Assembly: GCA_023393155.1 (NCBI GenBank) | Contig: JAEWML010000026.1 | Span: 1-17,189 of the forward strand | Length of the DNA: 17,189 bases | From: Bacillota bacterium | GTDB lineage: Bacteria > Bacillota > Clostridia > Oscillospirales > Oscillospiraceae | Direction of reading: 5' to 3' | Shown: positions 5,545-12,247 of the stretch, piece after piece | Layout of the letters: every line of letters starts with the position of its first letter | How positions within the stretch are numbered: the first letter of the stretch is position 1 | Translations under genes and position numbers: made by a program | The notes under the pieces: model-generated | Told to the model about the DNA's origin: nothing | Database searches by the model: none | The model's input: the letters and a program-made list of their open reading frames with translations, nothing else

Positions 5545-6828
5545 ATGGCTGAAAACGAAAAAACCACCGCAGCCGCCCCAGAGGCGGCCCCCGTAAAGAA
5601 GGCCCCCAAGCCGGCCAGCCCCGGTACGCAGGCCCTTCGGGACGTGGTGAGCAAGGTGTACGCCGCCGCATGGGAGGCGAAGGAGGCAGGCCGCCCCGTG
5701 GGCTGGTCCTCGTCCAAGTTCCCCTGCGAGATTGCCGAGGCGCTGGGTCTGGCCGTGGTCTACCCGGAGAACCAGGCCGCCGGTATCGGCGCCCAGCACG
5801 ACGGGCAGCGGATGTGCGAGGCGGCGGAGTCTTTGGGCTATGACCCGGACATCTGCGGCTACGCCCGAATTTCCCTTGCCTATTCCGCCGGGGTGGAGAC
5901 GACCAACGAGTCCCGCCGGGTCCCCATGCCGGACTTTGTGCTCTGCTGCAACAACATCTGCAACTGCATGACCAAGTGGTACGAGAACATCGCCCGGATG
6001 CACAACATCCCTCTCATCATGATTGACGTGCCCTACAACAACGAGGTCACCGTCAGCGATTCTCAGGTGGCCTATATCCGCGGCCAGTTTGACGACGCCA
6101 TCCGCCAGATGGAAAAAATCGCCGGGACGAAGTTTGACGAGAAGAAGTTTGAGCAGGCCTGCGCCAACGCAAACCGCACTGCCAAGGCATGGCTGAAGGT
6201 GTGCGACTATTTGCAGTATAAGCCCTCACCCATGAGCGGCTTTGACCTGTTCAACCACATGGCGGACGTGGTGACCGCCCGTGGCAAGGTGGAGACGGCC
6301 GAGGCCTTTGAGCTGCTGGCCACCGAGCTGGAGGAGCACGTGAAAAACGGCACCACCACCGCGCCCTTCCCCGAGAAGTACCGCATTATGTTCGAGGGCA
6401 TCCCCTGCTGGCCCAACCTGAAGGCTCTGTTCAAGCCCCTGAAGGCCAACGGCGTCAATGTCACCGCCGTGGTGTACGCCCCCGCCTTCGGCTTTGTGTA
6501 CGACGATCTGGACGACATGGCAAGAGCCTATTGCAAGGCGCCCAACAGCGTTTGCATCGAACAGGGCGTGGACTGGCGCGAGGAGATCTGCCGGGACAAC
6601 AAGGTGGACGGCGTGCTGGTCCACTACAACCGCTCCTGCAAGCCCTGGTCCGGCTATATGGCCGAGATGCAGCGCCGCTTCACAAAGGATCTGGGCGTTC
6701 CCTGCGCCGGATTCGACGGCGATCAGGCCGACCCCCGCAACTTCAACGAGGCCCAGTATGAAACCCGCGTACAGGGTCTGGTGGAGGCCATGGAGGAGAA
6801 CATGAAGCAGAAGGAGGCCAGGGCATGA
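5545..6828 (+). CDS. hgdA: (R)-2-hydroxyglutaryl-CoA dehydratase alpha subunit (HgdA)
   Basis: HgdA pairs with HgdB to remove water from 2-hydroxyglutaryl-CoA by a ketyl-radical mechanism. The 427-residue product has the family segment GWSSSKFPCEIAEALGL at 53-69. Cluster-ligand candidates are Cys104 (DICGYARIS), Cys135 or Cys139 (LCCNNIC) and Cys365 (YNRSCKPWSG). These fit the one [4Fe-4S] cluster per subunit expected in this family. The ATG at 5545 follows CGGAGG with an 8-nt spacer. The first 27 residues are a low-complexity Ala/Pro/Lys/Thr tail that looks disordered and precedes the folded domain. The product is shorter than the A. fermentans alpha subunit (about 54 kDa). Its stop overlaps the hgdB start by 4 nt, so the two subunits are translationally coupled. 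Confidence 0.96.
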   Translation: MAENEKTTAAAPEAAPVKKAPKPASPGTQALRDVVSKVYAAAWEAKEAGRPVGWSSSKFPCEIAEALGLAVVYPENQAAGIGAQHDGQRMCEAAESLGYDPDICGYARISLAYSAGVETTNESRRVPMPDFVLCCNNICNCMTKWYENIARMHNIPLIMIDVPYNNEVTVSDSQVAYIRGQFDDAIRQMEKIAGTKFDEKKFEQACANANRTAKAWLKVCDYLQYKPSPMSGFDLFNHMADVVTARGKVETAEAFELLATELEEHVKNGTTTAPFPEKYRIMFEGIPCWPNLKALFKPLKANGVNVTAVVYAPAFGFVYDDLDDMARAYCKAPNSVCIEQGVDWREEICRDNKVDGVLVHYNRSCKPWSGYMAEMQRRFTKDLGVPCAGFDGDQADPRNFNEAQYETRVQGLVEAMEENMKQKEARA

Positions 6829-7967
6829 GCATCGAAGCGATTGTAAAGGAGTTTACCGCCGTGGCGGAAAACCCCAAGGAGCAGATCAAAAAGTACAAGG
6901 CGGAGGGCAAAAAGTGTATCGGCGTGATGCCCTATTACGCGCCCGAGGAGCTGGTGGCCGCCGCCGGGATGATGCCCTTCGGCCTGTGGGGCAGCAACGA
7001 CAAGACCATTTCTCAGGCCAAGGAATACTGCGCCACGTTTTACTGCACCATCGCCCAGCTGGACCTTGAAATGCTGCTGGACGGTACGCTGGACCTGCTG
7101 GACGGCGTGATTACCCCCACCATCTGCGACACATTGCGCCCCATGAGCCAGAACATCCGCGTGGCCATGAGCGAGAAGCTGCCCTGCATTTTTCTGGCCC
7201 ATCCCCAGAACCGCAGACCCGCCTACGGCAAGAAATTCTGCCTGGACCAGTATACCCATATCAAGACCGAGCTGGAGAAGATTGCCGGCGCACCCATCAC
7301 CGACGAGGCCCTGCGGGAGGCCATTAAGGTCTATAACCGCAGCCGCGCCGCCCGCCGGGAGTTTGTGAAGCTTGCAAGCGACCACTGCGACGTGATTACC
7401 CCCGTAATGCGCAGCGCGGTGCTGAAGGCCGCGTGGTTTATGCCCAAGGCGGAGCACGCCGAGAAGCTGGAAGCGCTGAATGCGGAGCTGAAGGCCCTGC
7501 CCGTGTGCGACTGGAAGGGCGTCAAGGTGGTCACCTCCGGCATCATCTGCGACAACCCCAAGCTGCTGGAGATTTTTGAGGAGAACAAGGTGGCCATCGC
7601 CGCCGACGACGTGGCCCACGAGTCCCGGGCCTTCCGGGTGGACGCACCGGAGACGGGCGACCCCATGGAAGCTCTGGCCCAGCAGTTTGCCGATCAGGAT
7701 TACGACGTGCTGCTTTACGATGAAAGCTCCAGCGAGAACCGCCGGGGCGAGTATGTGGCGAGACTGGTGAAGGAGAGCGGAGCCAAGGGTCTGGTGCTGT
7801 TTATGCAGCAGTTCTGCGACCCGGAGGAGATGGAGTATCCCTCCTTGAAAAAGGCGCTGGACGAGGCCGGAATTCCCCATATCAAGCTGGGCGTGGACCA
7901 GCAGATGCGGGACTTCGGTCAGGCGCGCACCGCCATTCAGGCGTTTGCGGATGTGATTTCTCTCTGA
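6825..7967 (+). CDS. hgdB: (R)-2-hydroxyglutaryl-CoA dehydratase beta subunit (HgdB)
   Basis: HgdB is the second subunit of the dehydratase heterodimer. In characterised relatives it carries its own [4Fe-4S] cluster, and flavin is reported in the complex. The 380-residue product equals the known length of about 379. Family segments are GVMPYYAPEELVAAAGMMPFGLWG at about 33-56 and the cysteine-bearing YCATFYC (Cys69 and Cys74), TICDTLRPM (Cys101) and QQFCDPEEMEYP (Cys331). Cys101, Cys331 and one of Cys69/74 are the likely cluster ligands. The ATG at 6825 overlaps the hgdA stop as ATGA, and its AAGGAGG site lies in the end of hgdA. It is followed by a hairpin with a T run before gcdA. Confidence 0.96.
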   Translation: MSIEAIVKEFTAVAENPKEQIKKYKAEGKKCIGVMPYYAPEELVAAAGMMPFGLWGSNDKTISQAKEYCATFYCTIAQLDLEMLLDGTLDLLDGVITPTICDTLRPMSQNIRVAMSEKLPCIFLAHPQNRRPAYGKKFCLDQYTHIKTELEKIAGAPITDEALREAIKVYNRSRAARREFVKLASDHCDVITPVMRSAVLKAAWFMPKAEHAEKLEALNAELKALPVCDWKGVKVVTSGIICDNPKLLEIFEENKVAIAADDVAHESRAFRVDAPETGDPMEALAQQFADQDYDVLLYDESSSENRRGEYVARLVKESGAKGLVLFMQQFCDPEEMEYPSLKKALDEAGIPHIKLGVDQQMRDFGQARTAIQAFADVISL

Positions 7968-7991
7968 GAAAAAGATAAAAGCTTGAATTGC

Positions 7992-8029
7992 GCGGGACGG
8001 CCGGTTGGCCGGGCTGCCGTCCCGCTTTT
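7992..8029 (+). terminator. Partial terminator between hgdB and gcdA
   Basis: GCGGGACGGC (7992-8001) pairs perfectly with 8016-8025 and TTTT follows. This has the form of a rho-independent terminator with a short T run. Since gcdA follows 37 nt later with no promoter visible to me, it is probably leaky and lowers decarboxylase transcription relative to the dehydratase. Confidence 0.65.
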
Positions 8030-8066
8030 CCGCCCGCGGCCAAATTACATGATAAGGTGGTACGAT

Positions 8067-9836
8067 ATGAGCGCATTTGGCTATTCCATGCCTTCCTATT
8101 TCCAGAACATGCCTCAACTGGGAACGCCGCTTCAAGCGGCGAACGAGGAAAACGAGAAGACCCTGCGGGAAGTCGAAGCCGCATATAACGCCGAGGTGGA
8201 GGCCACTCTGGCCGCCGGCCGCAGCGACGAATCCCTCAATCAGGCCGGGCAGATGACCGCGAGCCAGCGGGTGAACCTTCTGGTGGACGAGGGCACCTGG
8301 TGCCCGCTGGACAGCCTGTATAACCCCGAGAAGAACAAGGACGGCTCCACCGGCGTGCTGATCGGCATGGGCAAAATTCAGGACAAGTGGGCGGTGGTCA
8401 TCGCCTCCGACAACAAGAAGCTGGCGGGCGCGTGGGTCCCCGGTCAGGCCCTGAAGCTGACCCGGGCCACGGACATTGCCAAGATGCTCCGTATTCCTCT
8501 GGTGTATGTGCTCAACTGCTCCGGCGTGAAGCTGGATGAGCAGGAAAAGGTCTTCGCGGGCCGCGTCACGGGCGGCACCCCCTTCTACCGCCACGCGGAG
8601 CTGGAGCAGATGGGCATTCCCGTGCTGGTGGGCATTTACGGAACCAACCCCGCCGGCGGCGGCTATCACGCCATCAGCCCCACCATCCTCATCGCCCATG
8701 AGAAGGCCAATATGGCCGTGGGCGGCGCGGGCATCGTGGGCGGCATGAATCCCAAGGGCTATGTGGATGAAGAGGCCGCCGAGGCCTTGATCGACGCCAC
8801 TCAGAAGGCCGGGAAGATCGATCCTCCCGGCGCGGTACACATCCACTTTGGCGAAACCGGCTTCTTCCGCGAGGTCTACTCCGGCGAAGAGGGCGTTCTG
8901 ACCGCCATCAAGAAGTATATGGACGCCATCCCCGGTTACAACGAAAACTTCTTCCGGGTGGCGGACCCCATGGAGCCTCAGCATCAGGGCGAAGAGCTTT
9001 ATACCCGCGTGCCCGCCAACCAGAAGCGCGCCTATGACATCCGGGAAGTGCTGGCGTGCCTGTTTGACAACAGCGAGTTTATGGAGTTCAAGAAGGGCTA
9101 CGGTCCCGAAATTGTCTGCGGCCTTGCCCGGATCAACGGACTGCTCACCGGTGTGGTGGCCAACTACCAGGGTCTGATTCCCGGCTATCCCGAGTACCGG
9201 GAGGCCGGCTCCGTGGGCGTGGGCGGCAAGCTGTACCGTCAGGGCCTGATTAAGATGAGCGAGTTTGTCACCATGTGCGGCCGGGACCGCCTGCCCATCG
9301 TGTGGATGCAGGATACCACCGGCATCGACGTGGGCGACCCCGCCGAAAAGGCGGAGCTGCTGGGCCTTGGCCAGTCTTTGATTTACTCCATCCACAACGC
9401 GAAGGTCCCCCAGATGGAGATTACCCTGCGCAAGGGCACCGCCGCCGCCCACTATGTCATGGGCGGACCGCAGGGGAACGCGCGCAACGTGTTCAGCATC
9501 GGCACCGCCGCCACCGAAATCTACGTGATGCACGGCGAAACCGCCGCCGCGGCCATGTATTCCCGCCGCCTTGTCAAGGACAAGAAGGAGGGCAAGGATA
9601 TCCAGCCCACCATCGACAAAATGAACGAACTGATTCAGGAGTATGCCGATAAGTCCCGCCCCGCTTCCTGCGCCAAGACCGGTCTGGTGGACGAGATTGT
9701 GGAGATGCCCAAGCTGCGCAACTATATCTGCGCGTTTGTGGGCGCGGCTTATCAGAATCCCGAGTCTATCTGCCCCTTCCACCACATGATGACGCCCAGA
9801 ATCATCCGCGACTGGGACAGTCTGATGAACAAATAA
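8067..9836 (+). CDS. gcdA: Glutaconyl-CoA decarboxylase alpha subunit, carboxyltransferase (GcdA)
   Basis: GcdA moves the carboxyl group of glutaconyl-CoA onto the biotin of GcdC and releases crotonyl-CoA, on the cytoplasmic face of the sodium-pumping complex. The product of 589 residues matches the A. fermentans subunit of about 587 from SMPSYFQNMPQ at the N-terminus to ESICPFHHMMTPR at the C-terminus. Two crotonase-like carboxyltransferase halves are seen. The N-terminal half has SDNKKLAGAWVPGQ, LNCSGVKLDEQEKV and GTNPAGGGYHAISPT; the C-terminal half has PEYREAGSVGVGGKLYRQG, WMQDTTGIDVG and HYVMGGPQGN. The start is the ATG at 8067, behind AAGGTGG with a 6-nt spacer; in-frame starts from 7983 run through the preceding hairpin and are not credible. 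Genes for the membrane and biotin subunits follow directly. Confidence 0.97.
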   Translation: MSAFGYSMPSYFQNMPQLGTPLQAANEENEKTLREVEAAYNAEVEATLAAGRSDESLNQAGQMTASQRVNLLVDEGTWCPLDSLYNPEKNKDGSTGVLIGMGKIQDKWAVVIASDNKKLAGAWVPGQALKLTRATDIAKMLRIPLVYVLNCSGVKLDEQEKVFAGRVTGGTPFYRHAELEQMGIPVLVGIYGTNPAGGGYHAISPTILIAHEKANMAVGGAGIVGGMNPKGYVDEEAAEALIDATQKAGKIDPPGAVHIHFGETGFFREVYSGEEGVLTAIKKYMDAIPGYNENFFRVADPMEPQHQGEELYTRVPANQKRAYDIREVLACLFDNSEFMEFKKGYGPEIVCGLARINGLLTGVVANYQGLIPGYPEYREAGSVGVGGKLYRQGLIKMSEFVTMCGRDRLPIVWMQDTTGIDVGDPAEKAELLGLGQSLIYSIHNAKVPQMEITLRKGTAAAHYVMGGPQGNARNVFSIGTAATEIYVMHGETAAAAMYSRRLVKDKKEGKDIQPTIDKMNELIQEYADKSRPASCAKTGLVDEIVEMPKLRNYICAFVGAAYQNPESICPFHHMMTPRIIRDWDSLMNK

Positions 9837-9843
9837 GAAAAAG

Positions 9844-10147
9844 AAGCGGATGCTTCTTGAGGTGAATTATGATTCACGGTAGTATGAGTCTGGGTGTGGC
9901 AGGCATCGTCAGTCTTGTCAGTATGGCGGTGGTGTTCGTTGTCCTGCTGTCGCTTTATGCGATTATCACCGCGTTTGGAAAGGTCTTCTCCCGAAAAGAA
10001 GACAAATGAACGAAGAAAGGAAAGCGTTTGCTTCTTAAGGTGAATGTATGATTGAAGGTAGTATGACCATGGGGCAGGCCGGCATCGTCAGCGTTGCCAG
10101 TATGCTGGTTGTGTTTTCAGTTTTGCTGCTGCTCTATGTAATTCTGA
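9844..10147 (+). repeat. Tandem duplication covering two gcdD-like genes
   Basis: Bases from about 9844 to 9968 and from about 10022 to 10147 align along their length with a period of about 179 bp. Shared words include TGCTTCTT, AGGTGAAT, ATGATT, GGTAGTATGA and GGCATCGTCAG. The ribosome site, start codon and membrane helix are duplicated together, so a whole small gene with its leader was copied. Confidence 0.8.
9869..10009 (+). CDS. Short gcdD/OadG-like membrane protein, first copy
   Basis: This is a 46-residue protein with a single hydrophobic helix at about residues 8-34 (GVAGIVSLVSMAVVFVV onward), followed by a short basic tail ending RKEDK. The ATG at 9869 follows GAGGTG with a 4-nt spacer. 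The N-terminus MIHGSMSLGVAGIVSLVSM is clearly related to MIEGSMTMGQAGIVSVASM of the next gene. It belongs with the small gamma/delta subunits of sodium-transport decarboxylases but lacks the Ala/Pro linker and C-terminal helix. It may be a working minimal anchor, an assembly factor, or a decaying duplicate. The frame is intact and in operon spacing with gcdA (32 nt), so I favour a translated gene. Confidence 0.75.
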   Translation: MIHGSMSLGVAGIVSLVSMAVVFVVLLSLYAIITAFGKVFSRKEDK

Positions 10148-10344
10148 TTGTGTCCGGCAAGATAGCCACCCGAAACGCAGGTAAGGCCGCGCCTGTCAAA
10201 GCCCCGGCTGGAACCGCGCCCGCCCCGGCGGCTGCGCCAAAGCAGGACGACGCGGAGCTGATCGCGATTCTTTCCGCGGCCGTCGCGGAATATGAGCGGG
10301 CACGCCGCAACCCCTTTGTCCGCAACGGGCGGGATTTGGACTGA
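10048..10344 (+). CDS. gcdD: Glutaconyl-CoA decarboxylase delta subunit (GcdD, OadG-like)
   Basis: This is the small membrane subunit that ties the carboxyltransferase to the sodium channel subunit. The 98-residue product has one transmembrane helix at about residues 12-37, an Ala/Pro-rich linker at about 44-65, and a C-terminal amphipathic block (DDAELIAILSAAVAEYERAR). That block matches the family's conserved C-terminal helix, which is thought to dock on the alpha subunit. The ATG at 10048 follows AAGGTG with a 5-nt spacer. Its length agrees with the A. fermentans subunit of roughly 107. It is the full-length member of the tandem pair. The gap to gcdC is 64 nt and contains a possible internal promoter. 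Confidence 0.9.
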   Translation: MIEGSMTMGQAGIVSVASMLVVFSVLLLLYVILIVSGKIATRNAGKAAPVKAPAGTAPAPAAAPKQDDAELIAILSAAVAEYERARRNPFVRNGRDLD

Positions 10345-10351
10345 ACGTCTT

Positions 10352-10380
10352 TTGATTCCAAGCTGAAAGAAAAATAAAAT
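10352..10380 (+). promoter_or_regulatory. Possible internal promoter for gcdC-gcdB
   Basis: TTGATT (10352-10357), a 17-nt spacer and TAAAAT (10375-10380) fit a sigma-A promoter in the AT-rich gap before gcdC. Transcription would start about 20 nt upstream of the start codon, close to the AAGGAG site at 10395-10400. It may be chance in an AT-rich spacer. Confidence 0.35.
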
Positions 10381-10408
10381 TCATATTTGTTTTTAAGGAG
10401 AAATTGAC

Positions 10409-10819
10409 ATGAGAGCTTATACGATTACCGTCAATGGCAAGGCTTATGACGTTCAGGTGGCTGAGAACGACGCATCCGCTTCCGCCGCCGCGCCCCGCAT
10501 CCAGAGCGTGACTCCTGCCGCTGCTCCCGCTCCCGCTGCGGCTCCCGCTCCCGCTGCGGCTCCTGCTCCTGCCGCAGCGCCTGCTGCTGCTCCCGTCGCC
10601 GCAGGAGAGGGCACCGTTACCGCCCCCATGGCGGGCAAGGTGCTGTCTCTTCCCATCAAGGTGGGCGACTCCGTCACTGCCGGGCAGGTTCTTTTGACCT
10701 TTGAGGCCATGAAGATGGAAAACGAAATCATGGCTCCCTGTGCGGGCACGGTGTCGCAGGTGTTCATTAAGCTCGGCGACCAGTTTGACGCCGGCGCTCA
10801 GTTGGTTCAGCTGGGTTAA
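10409..10819 (+). CDS. gcdC: Glutaconyl-CoA decarboxylase biotin carrier subunit (GcdC)
   Basis: This is the biotinylated arm of the decarboxylase: it takes CO2 from GcdA and delivers it to GcdB. The 136-residue product has an N-terminal MRAYTITVNGKAYDV strand region and an Ala/Pro linker at about residues 35-65. A C-terminal biotinyl domain (about 67-136) carries EAMKMEN, with Lys102 as the biotin site. The ATG at 10409 follows AAGGAG with an 8-nt spacer. The linker is encoded by near-exact 18-bp repeats. It lies between gcdD and gcdB, the usual place. A general acyl-CoA carboxylase carrier would look similar; gcdA and gcdB on either side settle the role. Confidence 0.95.
   Translation: MRAYTITVNGKAYDVQVAENDASASAAAPRIQSVTPAAAPAPAAAPAPAAAPAPAAAPAAAPVAAGEGTVTAPMAGKVLSLPIKVGDSVTAGQVLLTFEAMKMENEIMAPCAGTVSQVFIKLGDQFDAGAQLVQLG
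10523..10576 (+). repeat. Three 18-bp repeats encoding the GcdC Ala/Pro linker
   Basis: Bases 10523-10540 and 10541-10558 are identical (unit GCTCCCGCTCCCGCTGCG), and 10559-10576 is a third copy with silent-type changes. Each unit encodes APAPAA. Such repeats let linker length vary by slippage in steps of six residues. Confidence 0.85.
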
Positions 10820-10838
10820 TCGGAAAGGAGCTTTCCGA
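10820..10838 (+). promoter_or_regulatory. Hairpin overlapping the gcdB ribosome binding site
   Basis: TCGGAAAG (10820-10827) pairs perfectly with CTTTCCGA (10831-10838), closing a GAG loop. The AAAGGAG ribosome site (10824-10830) is half in the stem, half in the loop, and the stem ends at the gcdB ATG. Folding would hinder initiation unless ribosomes arriving from gcdC open it, which suggests translational coupling. Confidence 0.55.
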
Positions 10839-12005
10839 ATGGATTTAATAACTGGAACGATCACGGGGCTTGCGGGTACGTCGGGCTTTGCTACGATGGA
10901 TTTGCGGCAGATGATCATGATCGTTGTATCCTGCGTGCTGCTGTATCTTGGCATCGTAAAGAAGTTTGAACCCCTGTTGCTGGTTGGCATTGCCTTTGGT
11001 ATGCTGCTGACGAATCTTCCCGGATCGGGTGTGTTTCACCCTGAGTTTTGGGGTGTGGACGTGAACTATGGCACCGTTCTTCACGACGGGGGTCTGCTTG
11101 ACCTTTTGTATATCGGCGTGAAGACCGGAATTTATCCCTCTCTGATTTTCATGGGCGTGGGTGCCATGACGGATTTCAGCCCCCTGATTGCCCGTCCGTC
11201 CTCTCTGTTTATGGGGGCGGCGGCGCAGGGCGGCATTTTCGTGGCGTTGCTGATGGCTACCGCTATGGGTTTTGCGCCCAAGGTTGCCGCATCCATCGCC
11301 ATCATCGGCGGTGCCGACGGGCCCACCGCCATCTGGCTGACCAAGATTCTGGCACCGGAGTATCTGGGTCCTATTGCCATTGCGGCTTACTCCTACATGG
11401 CGCTCATTCCTCTGATTCAGCCGCCCATTATGAAGCTGCTGACCACGGAAAAAGAGCGGAAGATCAAGATGGATACGCTGCGTCCTGTATCCAAAACCGA
11501 GAAAATTGTCTTCCCGATTATGGTTTCCATTGTCACCTGTCTGGTGTTGCCCTCCGTGGCGCCTCTGCTGGGATGCCTGATGCTGGGGAACCTCTTTAAG
11601 GAGTGCGGCGTGACAGAGCGCCTCAGCGATACCGTACAGAACGCGCTGATGAACATTGTCACCATTTTTCTCAGCATCTCTGTTGGCGCAACTGCGGTGT
11701 ATGACCGGTTTCTCAGTTGGGATACCATTAAGATTATTATTCTCGGTCTCATCGCTTTCTGTTTTGCCACCGCCTGCGGCGTGCTGTTTGGAAAGCTGAT
11801 GTGCGTCCTCTCCGGCGGCAAAATCAATCCCCTCATCGGCTCCGCCGGTGTGTCCGCCGTTCCCATGGCGGCCCGCGTGTCTCAGATGGTGGGCCAGAAA
11901 TACAATCCCTCCAACTTCCTGCTGATGCACGCCATGGGCCCCAACGTGGCCGGCGTGATTGGCTCCGCGGTGGCCGCCGGCTGCCTGCTGAAGCTCTTCG
12001 GCTAA
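10839..12005 (+). CDS. gcdB: Glutaconyl-CoA decarboxylase beta subunit, sodium pump (GcdB)
   Basis: GcdB decarboxylates carboxybiotin and couples this to Na+ export across the membrane. The 388-residue product is strongly hydrophobic, with about nine or more membrane segments. It holds the family motif IIGGADGPTAIW at 156-167, whose Asp160 corresponds to the essential aspartate of the oxaloacetate decarboxylase beta subunit. It also has the MLGNLFKECGVTERL segment and the conserved SVGATA and GSAGVSAVPMAARV blocks that line the Na+ path. The ATG at 10839 follows AAAGGAG with an 8-nt spacer; in-frame upstream extension would overlap gcdC. The length is close to the A. fermentans subunit (about 375). 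It is the last gene of the decarboxylase set and is followed by a terminator-like hairpin. Confidence 0.96.
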   Translation: MDLITGTITGLAGTSGFATMDLRQMIMIVVSCVLLYLGIVKKFEPLLLVGIAFGMLLTNLPGSGVFHPEFWGVDVNYGTVLHDGGLLDLLYIGVKTGIYPSLIFMGVGAMTDFSPLIARPSSLFMGAAAQGGIFVALLMATAMGFAPKVAASIAIIGGADGPTAIWLTKILAPEYLGPIAIAAYSYMALIPLIQPPIMKLLTTEKERKIKMDTLRPVSKTEKIVFPIMVSIVTCLVLPSVAPLLGCLMLGNLFKECGVTERLSDTVQNALMNIVTIFLSISVGATAVYDRFLSWDTIKIIILGLIAFCFATACGVLFGKLMCVLSGGKINPLIGSAGVSAVPMAARVSQMVGQKYNPSNFLLMHAMGPNVAGVIGSAVAAGCLLKLFG

Positions 12006-12182
12006 GCGGTTTTAGAGCAAAGTCCTCTGCGCTTCGTTTCCGCTTGCGGCGAAAACGACACTTCGCTTTCTTCCGCCTCCTGATTCGGGCGCAAACGCTT
12101 TGCTGGTTTTGCATCGGAGGAGGACGGGAGACAGAATCTCACTGCGCCGGGAATACCGGCAAGCTGCTGAAAAACAAGAAGA

Positions 12183-12226
12183 GGGGCTGCCGCAATTCTC
12201 GCGGCAGCCCCTTGCCGAACTTTTTT
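12183..12226 (+). terminator. Terminator-like hairpin after gcdB
   Basis: GGGGCTGCCGC (12183-12193) pairs perfectly with 12201-12211 across a 7-nt loop. TT follows directly and TTTTTT comes at 12221-12226 after a 7-nt interruption. It probably ends most gcd transcripts. The rest of the 242-bp gap from 12006 shows no promoter that I can support, so the moxR-like gene may depend on read-through. Confidence 0.6.
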
Positions 12227-12247
12227 GAAATCTTACCTGGAGGAACT

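Noticed and set aside
7983..8066. Longer N-terminus for GcdA
   Set aside because: The extra codons are the hairpin and non-coding spacer; AAGGTGG and the family N-terminus support 8067.
6723..9785. A 1020-codon open frame on the minus strand opposite hgdB and gcdA
   Set aside because: Its translation is rich in His, Gly, Leu and Val with no recognisable domain, and the plus strand encodes two well-conserved enzymes. It is the antisense shadow expected in GC-rich coding DNA.
9844..10147. Insertion sequence or transposon explaining the repeat
   Set aside because: There is no transposase, terminal inverted repeat or target duplication; it is a gene-sized tandem duplication.
10523..10576. CRISPR-like short repeats
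   Set aside because: They are contiguous 18-bp in-frame units coding the Ala/Pro linker of the biotin carrier, with no spacers.
11801..12247. Longer N-terminus for the MoxR protein
   Set aside because: It overlaps the gcdB end in another frame and runs through a terminator-like hairpin; the family start is at 12248.
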